Shown here one piece after another: positions 8,078 to 9,621 of a stretch of 9,621 nucleotides of DNA. The notes under the pieces were generated by a model. The model did not search any database. It was not told where the DNA came from and worked only from the letters and a program-made list of their open reading frames with translations. The position numbers and the translations under genes were made by a program. Origin of the DNA: CAYQTO01 sp964420455. GTDB lineage: Bacteria > Sumerlaeota > Sumerlaeia > SLMS01. The first letter of the stretch is position 1. Every line of letters begins with the position of its first letter. The stretch lies in assembly GCA_964420455.1 (NCBI GenBank), contig CAYQTO010000144.1, positions 1 to 9,621 of the forward strand, written 5' to 3'.

Positions 8078-8926
8078 ATGGGTCTCTACGCCGACCTCCT
8101 TCGCCGCCGCGAACTCCTCCTCACGCTCGTCAAGCGCGACCTCAAGGTGCGCTACAAGGCCTCCTCCCTCGGGTTCCTCTGGAGCTTTGGGCGTCCCCTC
8201 TTCCTCATGCTCATCATGTGGGCGGTCTTTTCCCAGATCGTCAAGATCGAGACCGACATCCCCTACCCGTTACACTTGTTGACGGGGATCCTGCCCTGGT
8301 TTTTTCTCGCGGGTGGGCTGGGCGAGGCCCAGAACGCGATCCTTGCCAATGGAAATGTCGTCAAGAAGGTCGCGATCCCCACGGCTGTGTTCCCCGCCGC
8401 GACGGTCCTGAGCCACCTCGTCCATCTGCTGCTCGCGCTGATGGTGCTGTTCGTCTTCGTTTTCGGCTACTCGGTGTTTTCCGACGCGGGGGTGCTGCCG
8501 GACTGGGAAATCGTGTTGTTGCCGGTGATCATGGTGCAGCAGGCGGCGATGCTCCTCGGGCTGGCGCTGCTGCTCTCCTCGCTGAATGTCTACTACCGGG
8601 ATGTGAGCTCGATTTCCGAGATCCTTCTCTCCGCGTGGTTCTACCTGACGCCGGTGATTTATCCGGTCCAGCTGGCGCGGGACGAACTCCAGGGAATGTT
8701 CGGCAGCGACATCCTTTATTACTTGTATCTGTGCAATCCGATGACCCCCATCGTCGTGGCGTATCGGCGGGTGATGTACGGACGCTATCTGCGCGATGCG
8801 CCCGAGGTGTCCGACACAACGCTTCTCCTGAGCCTGGGGGTGAGCCTTGTCTTTACGATCGTTATCTGTGTGGTGGGGGCGCTGGTTTTCCGGCGACTTT
8901 CCAGCCGCTTCGCCGACGAGTTGTGA
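8078..8926 (+). CDS. ABC-2 type polysaccharide export permease (Wzm/TagG/KpsM-like)
   Basis: 282 residues from ATG 8078, close to the usual ~260-280. An amphipathic N-terminus with RDLKVRYKASSLGFLW (the 'R.lk.rYk.s.lG.lW' block) leads into about six membrane spans. Further family blocks are PYPLHLLTGILPWFF, NVVKKVAIPTAVFPAA, LNVYYRDV, FYLTPVIYP and LYLCNPMTPIV. Such permeases form the membrane channel of transporters that flip undecaprenyl-linked O-antigen, teichoic acid or capsule across the inner membrane. They need an ATPase partner (Wzt/TagH/KpsT). None lies next to it: the next gene is rlpA-like, so the partner must be outside the window. No ribosome-binding site is visible, and translation may be coupled to rlmD, whose stop is 5 bases upstream. 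The substrate cannot be told from the sequence. Confidence 0.9.
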   Translation: MGLYADLLRRRELLLTLVKRDLKVRYKASSLGFLWSFGRPLFLMLIMWAVFSQIVKIETDIPYPLHLLTGILPWFFLAGGLGEAQNAILANGNVVKKVAIPTAVFPAATVLSHLVHLLLALMVLFVFVFGYSVFSDAGVLPDWEIVLLPVIMVQQAAMLLGLALLLSSLNVYYRDVSSISEILLSAWFYLTPVIYPVQLARDELQGMFGSDILYYLYLCNPMTPIVVAYRRVMYGRYLRDAPEVSDTTLLLSLGVSLVFTIVICVVGALVFRRLSSRFADEL

Positions 8927-9299
8927 GGCGCGGGCCGTCGGGCCCACGCTGGCCGTCATTCTTGCCGTGGTGATCTTTGCAACTGGTTGCGCGTTGATCG
9001 GAGGGGGGGCGCGATCGTCTGGAGACGCGTCGTGGTACGGGCCGGGGTTTGCGGGCAAGCGCACGGCGAGCGGCGAGGTCTTCAACCCGAACGCCCTCAC
9101 CGCGGCGCACGAGTCGCTCCCCTTCGGCACGCGGGTGCGCGTCACCAACGTGGCCAACGACCGGTCGGTGGTCGTCCGCATCAACGACCGCTTTGGTGGG
9201 CACAAGGGGCGTGTGATCGACCTGAGCGCGGCGGCCTTCGCCCGGATCGCGCACCCGGATGCGGGCGTTGTCCGTGTCCGGCTCGAGGTGCTGGACTAG
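8847..9299 (+). CDS. rlpA: RlpA-like septal/envelope lipoprotein with double-psi beta-barrel domain
   Basis: A hydrophobic stretch (LAVILAVVIFATGC) ends in a plausible lipobox, with the lipidated Cys at codon 8988. The mature part is about 100 residues and begins with an RlpA core: GDASWYGPGFAGKRTASGE, NALTAAHESLPFGT, VRVTN, VVRINDRFGGHKGRVIDLS. His in AAHESLP and Asp in RIND are 26 residues apart, as are the His and Asp needed by Pseudomonas aeruginosa RlpA, a lytic transglycosylase acting on stem-peptide-free glycan strands. The usual NDRGPF is NDRFGG here. There is no C-terminal SPOR domain; the protein ends just after the barrel. The start is unresolved: TTG 8847 and GTG 8868 both lie inside the permease gene and give long N-termini, while GTG 8967 is too close to the Cys. 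I list the longest form. Confidence 0.82.
   Translation: MSLRSLSVWWGRWFSGDFPAASPTSCEARAVGPTLAVILAVVIFATGCALIGGGARSSGDASWYGPGFAGKRTASGEVFNPNALTAAHESLPFGTRVRVTNVANDRSVVVRINDRFGGHKGRVIDLSAAAFARIAHPDAGVVRVRLEVLD
8928..8949 (+). repeat. GC-rich stem-loop just after the permease stop
   Basis: GCGCGGGCC, loop GTCG, then GGCCCACGC: eight pairs with one C-A mismatch. It begins two bases after the permease stop and lies inside the rlpA signal region if rlpA starts upstream. No T run follows, so it is not a classic terminator. In DNA this rich in G and C it may be chance. Confidence 0.35.
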
Positions 9300-9335
9300 T
9301 CCGCCAGCCGCTTTTCCATTGAGCACATGGCGGAC
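9299..9335. repeat. Inverted repeat between rlpA and cmk
   Basis: GTCCGCCA (9299-9306) and TGGCGGAC (9328-9335) are perfect 8-base complements around a 21-base loop, starting at the last base of the rlpA stop codon. No T run follows on either strand. It could be a weak transcript-end or processing structure, or chance. The whole rlpA-cmk spacer is 55 bases and I see nothing else in it. Confidence 0.4.
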
Positions 9336-9354
9336 GCGTCGGACCAACAGCCGT

Positions 9355-9621
9355 GTGACGACTGCTTCCGCAAAGCATCCCCTTTCCCCCGCGCTTGCCG
9401 TCGTGGCGATTGATGGCCCGGTGGCCGTCGGCAAGAGCACGGTCGCCCGGCGCGTGGCGGCGACACTCGGCATTCGCCATCTCGACACCGGGGCGATGTA
9501 CCGTGCCGTGGCCTGGAAATCCCTCCGTGAAGATCCGGAGGGATCGCACGTGGCCGAGGTGGCGGCCCGGATCGCCCGCGAGGACACGATCGCGATTGGA
9601 CCGGACGGGCGCATAGACCTT
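9355..9621 (+). CDS. cmk: Cytidylate kinase, N-terminal part, cut by window end
   Basis: 89 codons are open to the right edge. Phosphorylates CMP and dCMP with ATP in the cytosol, feeding CTP and dCTP synthesis. After a short leader the frame reads AVVAIDGPVAVGKSTVARRVA, with the P-loop GPVAVGKST, then the family hallmark HLDTGAMYRAVAWKSL and the start of the next domain. Cytidylate kinases have the same order: IDGP..sGKSTvAr followed by yLDTGAMYRa. Start GTG 9355 gives the shortest sensible leader (MTTASAKHPLSPALA); TTG 9319 would add 12 residues. Neither has a good ribosome-binding site. About 140 residues, including the CMP-binding and lid regions, must lie beyond the window. Confidence 0.9.
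   Translation, partial: MTTASAKHPLSPALAVVAIDGPVAVGKSTVARRVAATLGIRHLDTGAMYRAVAWKSLREDPEGSHVAEVAARIAREDTIAIGPDGRIDL

Noticed and set aside
9327..9410. Small open frame starting at ATG 9327 (27 codons) between rlpA and cmk
   Set aside because: It overlaps the cmk start out of frame, has no ribosome-binding site, and its composition is unremarkable apart from four Cys; chance is the simplest explanation.

Overview
The window is GC-rich bacterial chromosome with eight protein-coding genes, tightly packed. I found no tRNA, rRNA, insertion sequence, CRISPR array or phage gene, and no gene-free stretch longer than 120 bases. The organism is most likely Gram-negative: there is an RlpA-type lipoprotein and a Wzm-type polysaccharide export permease. 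A Verrucomicrobiota/Opitutae-like host would fit the gene mix, but that is only an impression. A run of ten N bases marks this as a scaffolded draft assembly, possibly from a metagenome.

Left part (1-3858, plus strand): two tandem paralogues of a large multi-spanning membrane glycosyltransferase of the GT39/PMT-like type (the TIGR03663 or 'Agl23' group). The first is cut by the window edge and only its C-terminal half is seen. The second is complete and overlaps it by 4 bases.

Middle (3872-5333, minus strand): pyruvate kinase, convergent with the glycosyltransferases and divergent from the genes to its right. Its reading frame is broken only by the N run, so the break looks like an assembly artefact. 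The 116-base divergent spacer holds a nested inverted repeat that abuts the pyruvate kinase ribosome-binding site.

Right part (5450-9621, plus strand): a probable operon of a divergent GT4-like glycosyltransferase, an RlmD-type 23S rRNA uracil-C5 methyltransferase, a Wzm/TagG-like ABC-2 export permease, an RlpA-like lipoprotein, and the start of cytidylate kinase, which runs off the end. Gaps are 7 and 5 bases between the first three genes.

Three themes share the window: surface glycan assembly and export (two GT39-like proteins, GT4, Wzm-like permease), envelope/septum maintenance (RlpA), and housekeeping (Pyk, RlmD, Cmk). I did not find a clearly new biological system. The points most worth a second look are the N run in pyk, the paralogous membrane glycosyltransferase pair, the GT4 protein lacking its usual paired glutamates, the export permease without an adjacent ATPase, and the stem-loop at the pyk ribosome-binding site.
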